Notes under the pieces: model-generated
The model's database searches: none
What the model saw: only the letters and a program-made list of their open reading frames with translations
What the model was told of the DNA's origin: nothing
NCBI GenBank assembly: GCA_012934845.2
Contig: WNNJ02001468.1
Location: 62,001-126,000 of the forward strand
Source of the DNA: Pomphorhynchus laevis
Taxonomy: Eukaryota > Acanthocephala > Palaeacanthocephala > Echinorhynchida > Pomphorhynchidae
Length of the DNA stretch: 64,000 nucleotides
Reading direction: 5' to 3'
Shown here: one piece after another, positions 49,600 to 61,639 of the stretch
Numbering within the stretch: position 1 is the first letter of the stretch
Layout: every line of letters starts with the position of its first letter
Program-made: the position numbers and the translations under genes

Positions 49600-52500
49600 A
49601 TTCCCTTGTTAATATAAAATATAATACATTAAATAATGAAATTTTAAGAATTGTAACAATATGTAATGATATTGGCTTTCTTCAAAATCATTTAAATAAT
49701 TTAATAGATACATATTTTAACCTATTTTAATAGGTTAAAATAGGTATAAAATATAAATAAATAAAATAATTTAAAATTTTATTTTTAAATTTTAATTATA
49801 AAATTAAAATATTTATCAGAATATAAATATTATAATTACAATATTCATTATTTAAAGGTAGGGACATTTATATTTAGACAAATAAAAGGTTTTTCAATTA
49901 TCGATGACTTTTTTATAATCTTTATAGAATGAGACAAACTGTGTAAAAAATTAATTTTTTAATTTTATAAAGATATTAAATAAGAAAAATTATCTGATAT
50001 ATTAGAAGCAATACTTATCGGCCTCATTTGGTTGAGGGGAATATTGCCGATATCACCATCTTTACACTTAAAAATCCTGAACTTTTAATTTAGATTGAAT
50101 TCAATGATATACCAAAATCTGTATTTTATCAAATAAATATTAAATAGCACATCGTTGCCTTTTCCATGTATAAACATACCGTACAAAACTCGATGAATCT
50201 ATAAACCTCAGAAGATCTCCCTAATAATATTTTACCTTCTTTTAAATTAAACTTTTATAATAAAGTTTCTATTTTTCTATAATTCTTGTATTTTGAAATA
50301 TACAATTCGGAATTGTTACGTTACTGCAAATTACAAGACAAAATCCAAATTATTTATTATTCAAATTGTTTTCAGTTAAGGTTTCATTATAGTAAATTTT
50401 AATAAAAAAAATTCGAAATATTTTGTTCTTTACAGTATCAAGTTATATATCGTGCTTTACAATATTACAATTTTATATTTTTATCATTTGACAATAAGAG
50501 GAAACACACCATTAATACGTCAACAGTGACTTGTAAATCGATGAATGCATTTAAGTGATTAGATCAGAACAATATGAATGTATTATGTCGTGCAGTAACA
50601 CGTTTCTAAATATAAAATAGTGCCACATTTCACAATTGTTAATTGTCTTTCAATGGTGTTGATTTTAACTTTGTTAATAATGAACCAAAATGTATTTTAA
50701 TATTGAAAATGACCGTAAATGAAAAGCAAAGCATAAATCAAAAATATAAATGAACCAGCAATCGAAACGACTATTTCAATTTAAATTATGTTGTATTGCA
50801 GTAAGATTTTGAACTTGTAATAATTGAAATATAAATATTATGGCTAGTATTTTTAACAAGAACATACAAAACAAATTTAACATAAAATAGTTACAAAAAT
50901 TCGAAATGTTATAAAGCTGTTGATTTACATGCAACCGAGAATGTTTATTCCTGATGCTCGCACTATTTGAAAATACGTTGTTTGGCAGTTCCTCCTGATG
51001 ACCTCTAATCCTTATTCTGATACATTGTATGTTATTTATTAGTCAATTCATAATAATTGATTGTTATTTTAAATTTTATTTAAAAAATTTAAAATATGTT
51101 TATATTTTTATTTTAAATAATTATTTATTTTTTTTATCTATATTTTTAATTTATATCTAGTATATATTGTAAATATTGCATCTCATTTCCGTAGTGATTC
51201 TTTCTTATTGGTTCTCACATCTAAATTAAATTATGGAAACAAGAAGAGTGAAAATTGAATTAACCTATTTCACTACGCTTAACGAGCATATTGTACTTAT
51301 TCTTTAACATCCGCGTTTTAATGAAATATTAAATAAAATATTAAATCACAATCAATTGAATCCGTTTTCTTCTTTCCTTCTTTTCCTTCACCAATTTGAT
51401 TTTATTTTATTTAATATTAAATAAAATATTAAATCACAATCACTTGAATCCGTTTTCCTCTTCCCCCTTTTCCTTCCCCAATTACAACATTTATATTTTT
51501 CATTTGCACCTTTAAACGTGTTTTCGAATACATTTTTCAATTAAATTCTTTTTATTTTTACAATTTCTCTGAAATTCTCTTTATTTTGAAAGTGCCAATG
51601 ATCTTGTGTTATATTATAATAGTTTATTTAGTTTAACTAATGTGGTTTGTCCTCATTAACAAAGTATCGTATAAAGAAAGTAGAAATAATTCTTATATAA
51701 CGAATATATTAGTATATTAATAACTAAGTATCATTGCTAGATGACCTTCATACAGATCTGATGGCATCTGCACTTCACCCAGACCAGGCTCAAGAAAGGG
51801 GGAACTGGAGAGCTAAAGCAGACCCCGCCAGGCGGGGTCACATAGCAGACCCCGCCTCTTGTTGTAATCATCTAGCCATTATAAGAAATAATTATCTAGA
51901 CCTCATTATAAATAATTTCTCTGCGTTAGTCCTTTGTATTATAGAGACAATTTAAATTGCAATTTGACTTACCAGTTGCCGTAGCCCGCTAGAATTTATA
52001 CGGATCCAAAATCGAACTTTTAAATTCCTACCCTTTAGTTATTTTTAATGAATTTTATAAGTCATTATAATTCTTTATTTAAGCCATAACTCAATAGTGC
52101 TAACATGATTATTCACCTTTCCTTATCAAGGATTATGCTCATTAATGCCCAAAATTTAAAGAGCACTGAATTTGGCCATTTTAAAGATATATAAAATCAC
52201 TCATTGCATAAAGTTTGATATGTAACATTTCTATCGTACACTAATCTACGCACCTACTTAAATATCAATTTGATTAATTTTGCTTCGATCAAACGGTTAT
52301 TTCGTTACTGTGTCCCGGACGTCACTCTGTAATAGTACAATGGCATTCACCTAATAAATTTTAATTTAATAAAAATATATACATTGTATATTCTGGTAAA
52401 TGAACTTTAATGGTTTTAGTTCATTATAAATTTATGTTCAAATGTAATTAATATTTTATAATTAATAGATATTATGGTCACAACTTAAGATTCTGAACTG

Positions 52501-52764
52501 TTATGAATATATTATTATCCAAACGATTAGAATTTATTGATAAAGGATGCACTTATATTCGAAATATCTAATGAATAATTGATTTGAATTTCGGGAATGA
52601 TTTGCCAAAACCAATTTTGATATTGGGATTCACTAATTAAAAATGGTGCGCGTCGCTATCATTTTAGTCTTCTATTTATTTGTTAACAATATTTAATGTA
52701 CAAATCAACCTCCTCTAGTCAATTCTAAAGTGCCCATGCTTTTTTGTAGAAATCAATTTGTCCG
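49600..52764. other. Intergenic with DR fragments and a duplication
   Basis: DR fragments at about 49600-49760 (5' part) and 50985-51180 (core end and 3' part). A block of about 95 bp is repeated in tandem at 51330-51480 (AAATCACAATCA.TTGAATCC). A GC palindrome lies at 51821-51839. Otherwise AT-rich without genes. The mRpL23 promoter must be at the right end; no clear motif. Confidence 0.55.
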
Positions 52765-55700
52765 ATGAGACTGCCGTCTAGATTGTAAGTGTGTTTAATC
52801 AGATTACGTTTAATTTTAAATCAGCATTGTAAATATTGTAGAAAGTTTTTATACCAGAATCGAACTCCGCGATATCCGATATGGCAACCCGGCAATCCAA
52901 TACATAGACTCTTCTTTCCACATTTCTGGATGCGCATTATGCGTCCTGAGAATATAGAATTGCCCAAGGATTTTGTACAATTTGAATGCCATATAGAGTA
53001 TTTATGACACTGTTTTTATCCATATGTGATTTTACTATTTTCTACAGAATGACTAAGCACGACATTAAACAGTATTTGGAAAAAATCTATAAAGTTAAAG
53101 TATTGGATACACGCACATACATTCTAAATGGTACCATATTTCACGAATTTTACTTATAATTATTTGATAAAATGGTTTAGATTGAGCTATAAAAACCAAC
53201 ATATAAGATATGTTGGTCATCCAAGAAATGTTTGTTTCAATATCCAAGATATGTTTGCTAGCGTAACAGCTAGCAAACATATCTTTAATTTTATAGAATG
53301 GGTAAAAATTGATATTCTTATTATTTGATTAATGATCAATTTAAAATTAAGGGTTAATAAATTTGACTGTTTTTTGTTTAACTTTTAAAACATTTAAGTT
53401 TAAAAAGTATAAAATTAAGTTATGAATTTAATTTATTCGATATGAAAATATTAACACATATTTCAACATTTCAATTTTTAAAATTTCTAAATTTAAAATT
53501 GAAGAAAATAAATTTACTGATCCATTGGCTATTTATGAACTTAACTATTGTGTTTAATTCTCTAAAATCAAAGTTTAATGTTCCAATTGAAAAAATTCTA
53601 CTGGTCATAACGATACATTATAATTTTATGTTTTAGTAATTAAGAAATTGTATCGCTCAAGGTTTGACTTTTACATAACTTGAATAATTAATAATTCAAT
53701 GAACTTTTAGGTTTAAAATTCTTTTGAGATCTACATTAAAATCAAAGAATATATTTTTTACGCCTTTTTATTAAATTCTATTTTTGTTAAAAATCGAATT
53801 AAATGAGAAAATGCGTACAATAAAACCTTCGGTCTATAATATAATTTTTTTCAAAACATTTAAAAATGAAAAAAACTATCGAAACGGTTTGACGTTTCGA
53901 TAGTTTTTACGTGGTACCTTGCGTCAAATGCGTCATTTCTATATATGAAACCGTGTAATTGAAAATGGTAAATAATAAATATTTGTAAAGGATTTGTAAA
54001 ATGTAAAATTTATAAATCGTTGTCATACTAATTATATAAATCGCTGACTTTGACCAGTGTATAGTTTAGGTGTTTAATTTTATATAATAAATAATACCAA
54101 ATAACTTATTAAAGAATATAGTTATTTATTACACCATGTTACTATTAAGTAAAATGATGTAATTATTATATAATTATCATGCAATTAATTTATTTTGTTG
54201 AGATATTTCCGGACCTCTACTAACTTGTATTTTAGCTGGCTACAAAATAGCTTCAGCTATCAGGTCGCATTACGACAGAAAGCATGCTGTCCAGACAACT
54301 CCACAGAGCGGGACTCATCAGTGGACGTCCTGTATCATCGTTGTTTCGTCCCTTAGCATGCACTCTTTTGACGATAAACATGGTGGTCCTCCATCAGATT
54401 GAAATGATGCATTGAAATCGTCTTGTTGGTAGTCGGTTGAATTTCATTTTAGTGAGATATTTCAGAACCTCTTCGTCTAACTTGTATTTTAGCTGGCTAC
54501 ATAATAGCTTCAGCTATTAGGTCGCATTACGACATAAAGCATGCTGTCCAGACAACTCCACAGGGTGGAACCCATCAGTGGACGTCCCTGTATCATCGTT
54601 GTTTCGTCCCTCAGCATGCACTATATTGACGATACAGATGGTGGTCCTCCATCAGATTAAAATGATGCATTAAAATCGTCTTGTTGGTAGTCGGTTGAAT
54701 TTCATTTTGTTGAGATATTTCCGGCCCTCTTCGACAAACTTGTATTTTAGCTGGCTACATAATAGCTTCAGCTATTAGGTCGCATTACGACATAAAGCAT
54801 GCTCTCCAAACAACTAAACAGGGCGGGACTCATTAGTGGACGTCCCTGTATCATCGTTGTTTCGTCCCTCAGCATCTAAATAATTAATTTATTATTTTAG
54901 ATCTAGAATAAATTAAATAACAATACAAATAGTTTAACGATCATTAAATACATTAAAGAATTGTTGTCTTTCAAAATTTATAATACCGATGTTATCGATT
55001 TTATCCGATATTATTTGGATGGATAATTTTAAACACATATGTGCTAAATTTGTTAAAGGAATATGGAATAATACAGAACGTATCATGGTATCCATTCGCT
55101 GACGCTTTCGAAACCAGGAGTATTTTCATTTAGACTGCTTGAAAGCTTGAGTGAGATAATTACAGGATCAAATGAATTCATCTTTCGAATAAACGTGTTT
55201 GTTGTGAATGTTTGCTGTAGTGTTCGAACTTAAATGTTGAGCTGATAAATGTCTAGCATTTTACAGTGGAAAAGTATTGCTGCTACCGACGATGAGCATT
55301 TCGTAGAGGCACATAGCTGTTCAGTTAGTGACCATTTCGAAGAGAGCAAAACTCTCAAGTAGTCATATTTAAAAATCTCAATATTTGTCACCTGCTTTCA
55401 GCCTGTCACATCAACGTAGAGAACCAACTATACGAAATTTAAGTGCTTGTGACTTGTGTACATTTACCGTCAACTAGTTGTAAAGACCGTTGAATGACAA
55501 AGCGTCTAATGCACCTGAAGCGGATATTACTAAGTCATTACATGAGTGAATACGAGATAATTAGACACATCCATAACGAATAAGGAGAATAATAGAGGAC
55601 TAATTCGGTATTCTTGCAAAACACTACGATTAGCGATTAGCTAAAACGCAGGCGTGTTATATTATCTATCAATTATCTAATAATATATTAATTATAATAA

Positions 55701-56365
55701 TTTATATTTATTTATTAATATATAAATTGATATTAATATATTAATTTATTTAAAGTATAAAATATGTGATGATCCCAGTTAAGTGATTTGATTTTTTGAT
55801 TTAAGGATTTAAGGGTGTCCATATTAAACAAATAATTTCTCCATTACGATGCAAATTGTCGACTTCCTCATTTCACATATTACAATATCTGTGAAAAACA
55901 GGGTTTCACTCAATGATTTTTGTCGCTGTATTTATTAAGAAATACAAGTTTTTCATTAAAAATAGGCGTTTTTACATTTGAATTCGTAAGGAAAATCCTT
56001 TTATGAAGCCTTTTTCCACGTCAAAAAATCTGATTACGAAAATTATTTTACGGAATTATGTTCTGACCGTTACAAATTTTCTTAGGCAAACCTGACGAGC
56101 AGTTATTATCACTTACAAAGTACTGTCAACCTGATATGGAACGAAAAATCGCATTGGTTCAGTTGGTACATTAGTTTTTCTTAGTTAATTAACTCTGTCT
56201 TCTTGACTCTTTTAGCTTGATGATGAATTTGAATTTCCTTTGGATTTATTAAAGACACATCTATCAAAGTCCTTAGATGCGGCCGATAAAAGACAGAAAA
56301 ATGTTCTGATTGAAGAAATGAACAAAAGTCGGTTACGTCCACCAAATACGGGATCGTGGTTCTAA
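52765..56365 (+). CDS. mRpL23: Mitochondrial ribosomal protein L23 (uL23m), five exons
   Basis: Large-subunit mitoribosome protein near the polypeptide exit tunnel. Exons: 52765-52784, 52842-52997, 53048-53130, 56086-56165, 56216-56365; all GT-AG, phases agree, 162 residues (human 153). YPIWQPGNPIHRLF matches human YPLYRLGGPQLRVF; HIEMTKHDIKQYLEKIY matches PMEMTRVDLRNYLEGIY; KIALVQL matches KVAYVQL; EFEFPLDLL matches TFTFPDLF; the end GSWF matches PSWFGL. Introns 1, 2 and 4 are 57, 50 and 50 bp; intron 3 is about 2.96 kb and full of repeats. ATG 52765 is chosen because the tiny first exon ends at a strong GTAAGT donor and restores the frame. Confidence 0.92.
53131..56085 (+). other. Large third intron of mRpL23
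   Basis: Starts GTACCA and ends TTTTCTTAG. It contains palindromes at 53195-53217, 53246-53285 and 53871-53908, and the 257-bp tandem repeat at 54195-54885. The other introns of the gene are 50-57 bp, so it appears to have grown by repeat insertion. Confidence 0.85.
54195..54885 (-). repeat. 257-bp tandem repeat, 2.7 copies
   Basis: Units start near 54198, 54456 and 54712 (GAGATATTTC), each with TTTTAGCTGGCTAC, GGTCGCATTACGACA and CATCGTTGTTTCGTCCC; the third is cut at TCAGCAT. On the minus strand each unit carries GGGAC, GAAAC, 21-22 nt, CTGATGA or variant, GTCCC or variant, e.g. 54310-54352. Confidence 0.9.
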
Positions 56366-57774
56366 AATTAACTATTAATCATCTTCCTAAACCATTTCAA
56401 ATTAAAATTAATCTTAGTATTGATTTACTCTAATGTTCATACCTGTTTTTATTAACTGAAACGATCATATTTCTAGTATTTGTTAACTCAACTTTTACTT
56501 TGTAACTAATTCTTGCATAATCAATCACAGCTATAAATATACTGTAAATAATTCCATTTGTATCATATTTACACGAAAGTTTTGCCGTTTGTACTCTCAC
56601 CCTATTTTGAAAATGTAATGCAATAGGGATAATTTTAATTTTTTATAAAAAAATCTCCGTTGATTATTCGATGTGAATAATGTGATCGTCTCACATGTAT
56701 AAATTTTCTTGCAGCCTTAACAGTTAGATATAAATTTGCATTTCTCTAACATCTTAAAGCTCCCTCGCTTGATGTTATAATTCGAAATTTTAATTTTTTA
56801 TTAAAATTATGTTACCTTTTATTTTCAATATATCGACTAAAGTTTTGATTTTATTATAAAATGAAAAATTATAAATATTATAAATATTTTTGACCTTCGT
56901 TTCTAATAAACGAATATCTCTTTAGGGTATTTTTAGCTAATTTTTAATTGATAAAATTAAAAAATTGACCGAATATATTAAAGTATATATGTTATTATAT
57001 TTTTTATTTACAAAATTAAATTTGGTTTGACAAATTACAGAGACATTTTCCAGTATTAATACGGAAGAATTATCATTGCAATCCGTACTAATATAATTGC
57101 ATTTACACCTGATAGTTTCTGGAAATAAAAATGATTATCGTTGGATACGTAAAAGCAGTGGCTGTCAACCAAAAAATTGTTCAAAACATTAAAATTAAAA
57201 ATGTATTAAAATTAAATATCATTGAATACGCAATATCATTGATTACAATATCGTGTTCTAGAGTTCAATAGTTATTGCGAATTTTCAAGCTTTTTCTAAG
57301 TTTAATAAACATTTTTGAAGTAAAATTTTAACTGTAATTTGTTGTAGAAAAACGCAGTACCTCGATAATACAGTTCACAAGTTTGTCAAAATATAGAAAA
57401 TTTCTTAACGTAGACATTTGATATGTTTCTCATAATATAACTATTTTTTTAAATAGTTAAACAACATTTTCTACCACATTAAATTGTAACAATTAAAAAT
57501 CAAAATTTTTTGCATGATCATTCGTTATAAATACCAAATAATATTGACTTAAATCAGAATTATTATATTAAATTAATATATTATATATTATAATATTATA
57601 TTAATTTAAATACTTTATTATTATAATATTATTATATTATTAATATATAATATATAATTTATATATTATTAATATTATTATATATTATATTAATTTATTT
57701 TTAACATATTATTTATAAATAATAATATATTATTATTCAATATTAATTAAATAATATGTATTATTAATTAATAC
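56366..57774. other. AT-rich spacer
   Basis: 3' flank of mRpL23, with a possible polyadenylation signal AATAAA near 56908, far downstream. The rest is AT-rich, ending in low-complexity ATTATTAATATA runs before LINE D. No gene seen. Confidence 0.5.
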
Positions 57775-59745
57775 ATGTTAATTAAATATATGGCAGACAG
57801 TGAATTGAAGGTCCTAAATGCAGCCGAAAAGTTTCCTTGGAAACTTTGCTCCTTCCGTCGTAATATTGTCACTGAAGTCCTTATGAAGAAATGGTATTAC
57901 CATTCTTCGGATATTTATACCTTAAAGGATTCGAGCGCTTGTTCTTTTGTGAATTATTGGACAAGTAATTCTCTCATCGATAGTCGCGTTTATAATGCAG
58001 AAATAGATATGTATAACGCTGCTCTTACATATCTTATTACATTAGATGAACTTCAAAAGGTTGTTTCAACAATGCATAATAATAAAGCCACTGGTACCGA
58101 CCTTTTGGCTATCAAGCACATAATATCATATTTTAATGTATTTGGACAGTACTGGCTATGGATGTTTAACAGTATAATTTTAGGACGCGATCCCCCTTTA
58201 AGTTGGAAATCGTCGACTATTAAAGTCCTTTATAAGGGCAGTGGAGTACTAAATGACCCTAACTCTTACAGGGGTATAGCCATTTTCAAGCACTCATTCA
58301 AGTTATTTCTTATATATTAACTACAAGGCTTACCAAACTGACGGAATTTATTTTACCCGATGAACAATTTGGCTTTCGGCCAGGTAGATCGATGCAAACC
58401 GCATTATTCTCGGTTCGAGAACTTATCCTTCAGCATATAACCAAGTGCAGACATGATTATGGTTTTTTTGTTGACTTTTCTAAAGCATTCGATAAGGTAA
58501 ATCGAGAAATTCTCCGCGTTAAGCTAATTGATATGTGTCATATAAACCATAATTTCGTAGATCTACTGTTTAAGCAAATGCGTGCAAATGCACGCTTACA
58601 TGACCACTAACTCCTAATTATGTGCGAATTTTTGATGGTTTAGCCTTCACAGACCAAATAAAACAGGAAGTCGGTGTTCTTCAGGGCGACCTATTAAGCC
58701 CTCTACTATTTTCGTTATTTATAAGCGACTTACCAGCTTGCATTGGAAATGCGAGTGCCACCATCAAAATTTTTCTTTATGCGGACGATCTGTTGACAAT
58801 ATCGAACTCAATATCGTATATACAATTGGACTCACACGCTTTATATAGCTATTGTACATGTAATCGACTGGAGGTAAATATTAACAAGACTAAGATCATT
58901 AAATTTTGCCGAGGTGGTAGACTCTCTCGCTATGATGTTCTCACCTGTAGTAACTAAATAATCAGTTTTATAAATTCTTATAAGTATCTTGGCGTCATTC
59001 TTTCCTCTCGATTGTCGTTTCATGATCATTTTGAATCGATATCAACTAAAATAATCAGCGCTTTTTCGTTTTCTCGAAACGTAGCGGCCCTCTTATTGCA
59101 TGGGGCTCTCAGATATCTATCCATTATGCTGGAACCACTTATCTGTTATAGTCTTATAATTATTTGGCAAGACTTGACTGTCCAAAACTACTTTCAACTG
59201 GACAAATGTAAGTGGATCTTTCTTAAAAGATTTGCCGGAGTATCCTCTAAAGTTCGGACCAGGTCATTCGCCTTTTTGATAAATAAGCAGCCTCTTTCAA
59301 TGGACTTTCAAAATCGTTCTAATCTACCTCGAACAGTTGCTTTTAATAATCATACAATGCAATGAAATGAGAAAATGAAAATAATCTTGCCCTTCATGAA
59401 CGAACAGACAAATGTATTTGCAGATTATGTGGTCTGAGCTGCTCCGATTTATTGTACATCTTTAGTTGTCGACATGGAATTTCACTGCGACAAATTAACA
59501 ATATAACAATTACATTGAATTTACTCATTTTGAAATTTAATTTGTGTGGCTGAAATGAACCATTTCATTGTCTTGTAACTATCATGAATTTAGTATTGTT
59601 AGTGGTTGTAATTTGTTACTTTATTTTCTTTTTTTTCTATCGTTAAGATGTCCTTGAAATGTCGGATTTGTATATTTTATCGGTTGTATCTGTTGATTTT
59701 GCCCCATCACCGAAAGGTGTCAGTGGGATTAATAAAACTCAGATT
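57775..59745 (+). mobile_element. LINE copy D (same family as E), 5'-truncated
   Basis: RT coding in three main frames: 57775-58320 (NNKATGTDLLAIKHI, STIKVLYKGSG), 58392-58610 (RPGRSMQTA, YGFFVDFSKAFDKVNR), 58622-58957 (QEVGVLQGDLLSPLLF, FLYADDLL, KIIKFCRGGRL). Then 59012-59365 holds the C-terminal domain (CKWIFLKRF) and a CRLCG zinc-like motif follows at about 59415. Breaks near 58310, 58610 and 58955. The 3' end is a CACC/GGTG hairpin with GAAA loop inside CCCA/TGGG, followed by ATTAATAAA (59703-59735). Confidence 0.8.
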
Positions 59746-59904
59746 ACTATAATAATATTTTATTATTTAATATATTAAATATAATACAATACATTAAATA
59801 TAATACATTAAATAACCAAATTTTACGATATAATTTTATAATTATAAATTATAAATATTTTATAATTATAATTTTATAATTATAATTACGTTTTTAATTA
59901 AAAA

Positions 59905-60700
59905 ATTAAAAACGTAAATATGGCATATTTAAATTTACTATAAACATATTTGTGCATGAACATTCATGCATACCATATGCATGAATATACCACATACCAT
60001 ATGATATAAAAATCATTTTTTTTATTAAATAATAAAATTTTAAGATTTTAAGTGTGATGATATATACTTTCTTCAAAATCATTTAAGTAATTTAATATTT
60101 ACATATTTCAAACTAGGTTAATATAAAAATACAATCAAACAGAAATTATAAAATATTTAAATCAACATCATATCATTAAAAATACATTTAAACTTTTAAA
60201 AGTAAAATTTTATGGATGAATAGTAAATTACATAAAATATAATATAAAATATAATACATAAAATGATGAAATTTTAAGAATTGCAACAATATGTTACGAT
60301 ATTGGCTTTCTTCAAAATCATTTAAATAATTTAATATATACCTATTTTAAACTGAGTTACTATAAAAATAACATCAAACAGAAAATAGTAAAATACATAA
60401 ATACATAGATATGAACATTTTAATTTTAAATTTTAACTTGATATAAATTATATCATATAAATATCATTTTTAATCGAGGTTACTATAAAAATAAAATCAA
60501 GCAGTAAAATATAAAAATCAAACAATATGAAAAATCAATTAAAACTCTTAAGCGGAATACTTTTATGGATTGTTAATAAATAATATACTTTGTATTAAAA
60601 TGAGATACTAGATAATCGAATTTCATCAAAGTAAATGCGTCATTAGCATATATTTGGCGTTGCTACTATGTTGGGTCGAGGAATATTACCAATTTACCAT
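59905..60700 (+). repeat. Two DR dispersed-repeat copies
   Basis: First copy about 59905-60240 (5' part only: GGCATATTTAAATTTA, ATTCATGCATACCATATG). Second about 60241-60700 with 5' part, then AGATACTAGATAATCGAATT and the core start (GCGTCATTAGCATATATTT, GCTACTATGTTGGGT). Confidence 0.75.
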
Positions 60701-61045
60701 ATTTCATTATAAATTTGTAATTGGATCTAGTGGATCCTATTACTGATACACCTGAAATGATATTATTTTTTCTTACTTTCATTAAGGTGACTGTATCCGA
60801 TTATTGATCCATCATACACCAATTTCAAAGGAAAGAATTCAAGTATATAGTCACTGAAGAAGTGTTTTGTCACTCCTATATCTATCATTAAGATTGCATC
60901 AAAGATGCTTTATAACAACGGTCAAGGATTCTATCCTGGACCGTTGTTATAATCCTGGACCGGTCCAGTAATCACTTTCGATCGATTATCGATTTAAGAT
61001 TTTTCCATAAGTTAGCAATTAAAACCATTTTAAAAGCTCGTAAAC

Positions 61046-61595
61046 TAGAAACTTGATTATCAGACCATCTCTATCCATATCAGGAGAATCATTTATTGCT
61101 GCATCACGTCATTCGTTGGATCCTTCAAAGGTTTTGACATATGTATCATTGAGATTGCATCAAAGATGCTTGATAACAACGGTCCAGGATTCCATTGGAA
61201 TACGACAATATGTGTATTGTGGCAATATGTTGATTGTGGAATACGGCAATATTTTGAATATGGTAACAAATGATTCTCCTGATATGGATAGAGATGGTCA
61301 GATAAGCAAGTTTCCGGTATACGAGTTTATGCCACTGGGACTTAAGCAATTTATCGTAAATGCTCTTTTTCAAAAGTCACGCAGGTAGCCGAAAAGTCAT
61401 CGAGATGGACCATACTACTGAAGAACGCTGCGGGTCATCTCTGACGTCTAGTAGTGACGAATGGTATGCTGATCATTAAGTGTAGTTCAGTCATTTACCG
61501 GCAGCAGCTTTCAACATATTGCCGTATTCCAATGGAATCCTGGACCGTTGTTATCAAGCATCTTTGATGCAATATCAATGATACATATGCCGAAT
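61046..61595. repeat. Nested inverted repeats
   Basis: Arms of about 85 bp: 61130-61215 against 61512-61595 (shared ATCAAAGATGCTTGATAAC and its complement). A further partial copy lies at about 60870-60960. Inside, about 45 bp at 61046-61095 is inverted at 61262-61311 (CATATCAGGAGAATCATTT and complement). A hammerhead-core-like block (GAAAA, 22 nt, CTGAAGA, GTAGC/GCTGC) lies at 61385-61431. Confidence 0.75.
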
Positions 61596-61639
61596 TCTTT
61601 GAAGGATTTAGCATATGTATCCTCTTATAAACGCTGTGA

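Noticed and set aside
54310-54352. Calling the 257-bp repeat a functional hammerhead ribozyme
   Set aside because: Helix II and the core strands fit, but only two bases separate the GTC site from CTGATGA, so helix I cannot form in cis. Units 2 and 3 also carry changes in the core or stem.
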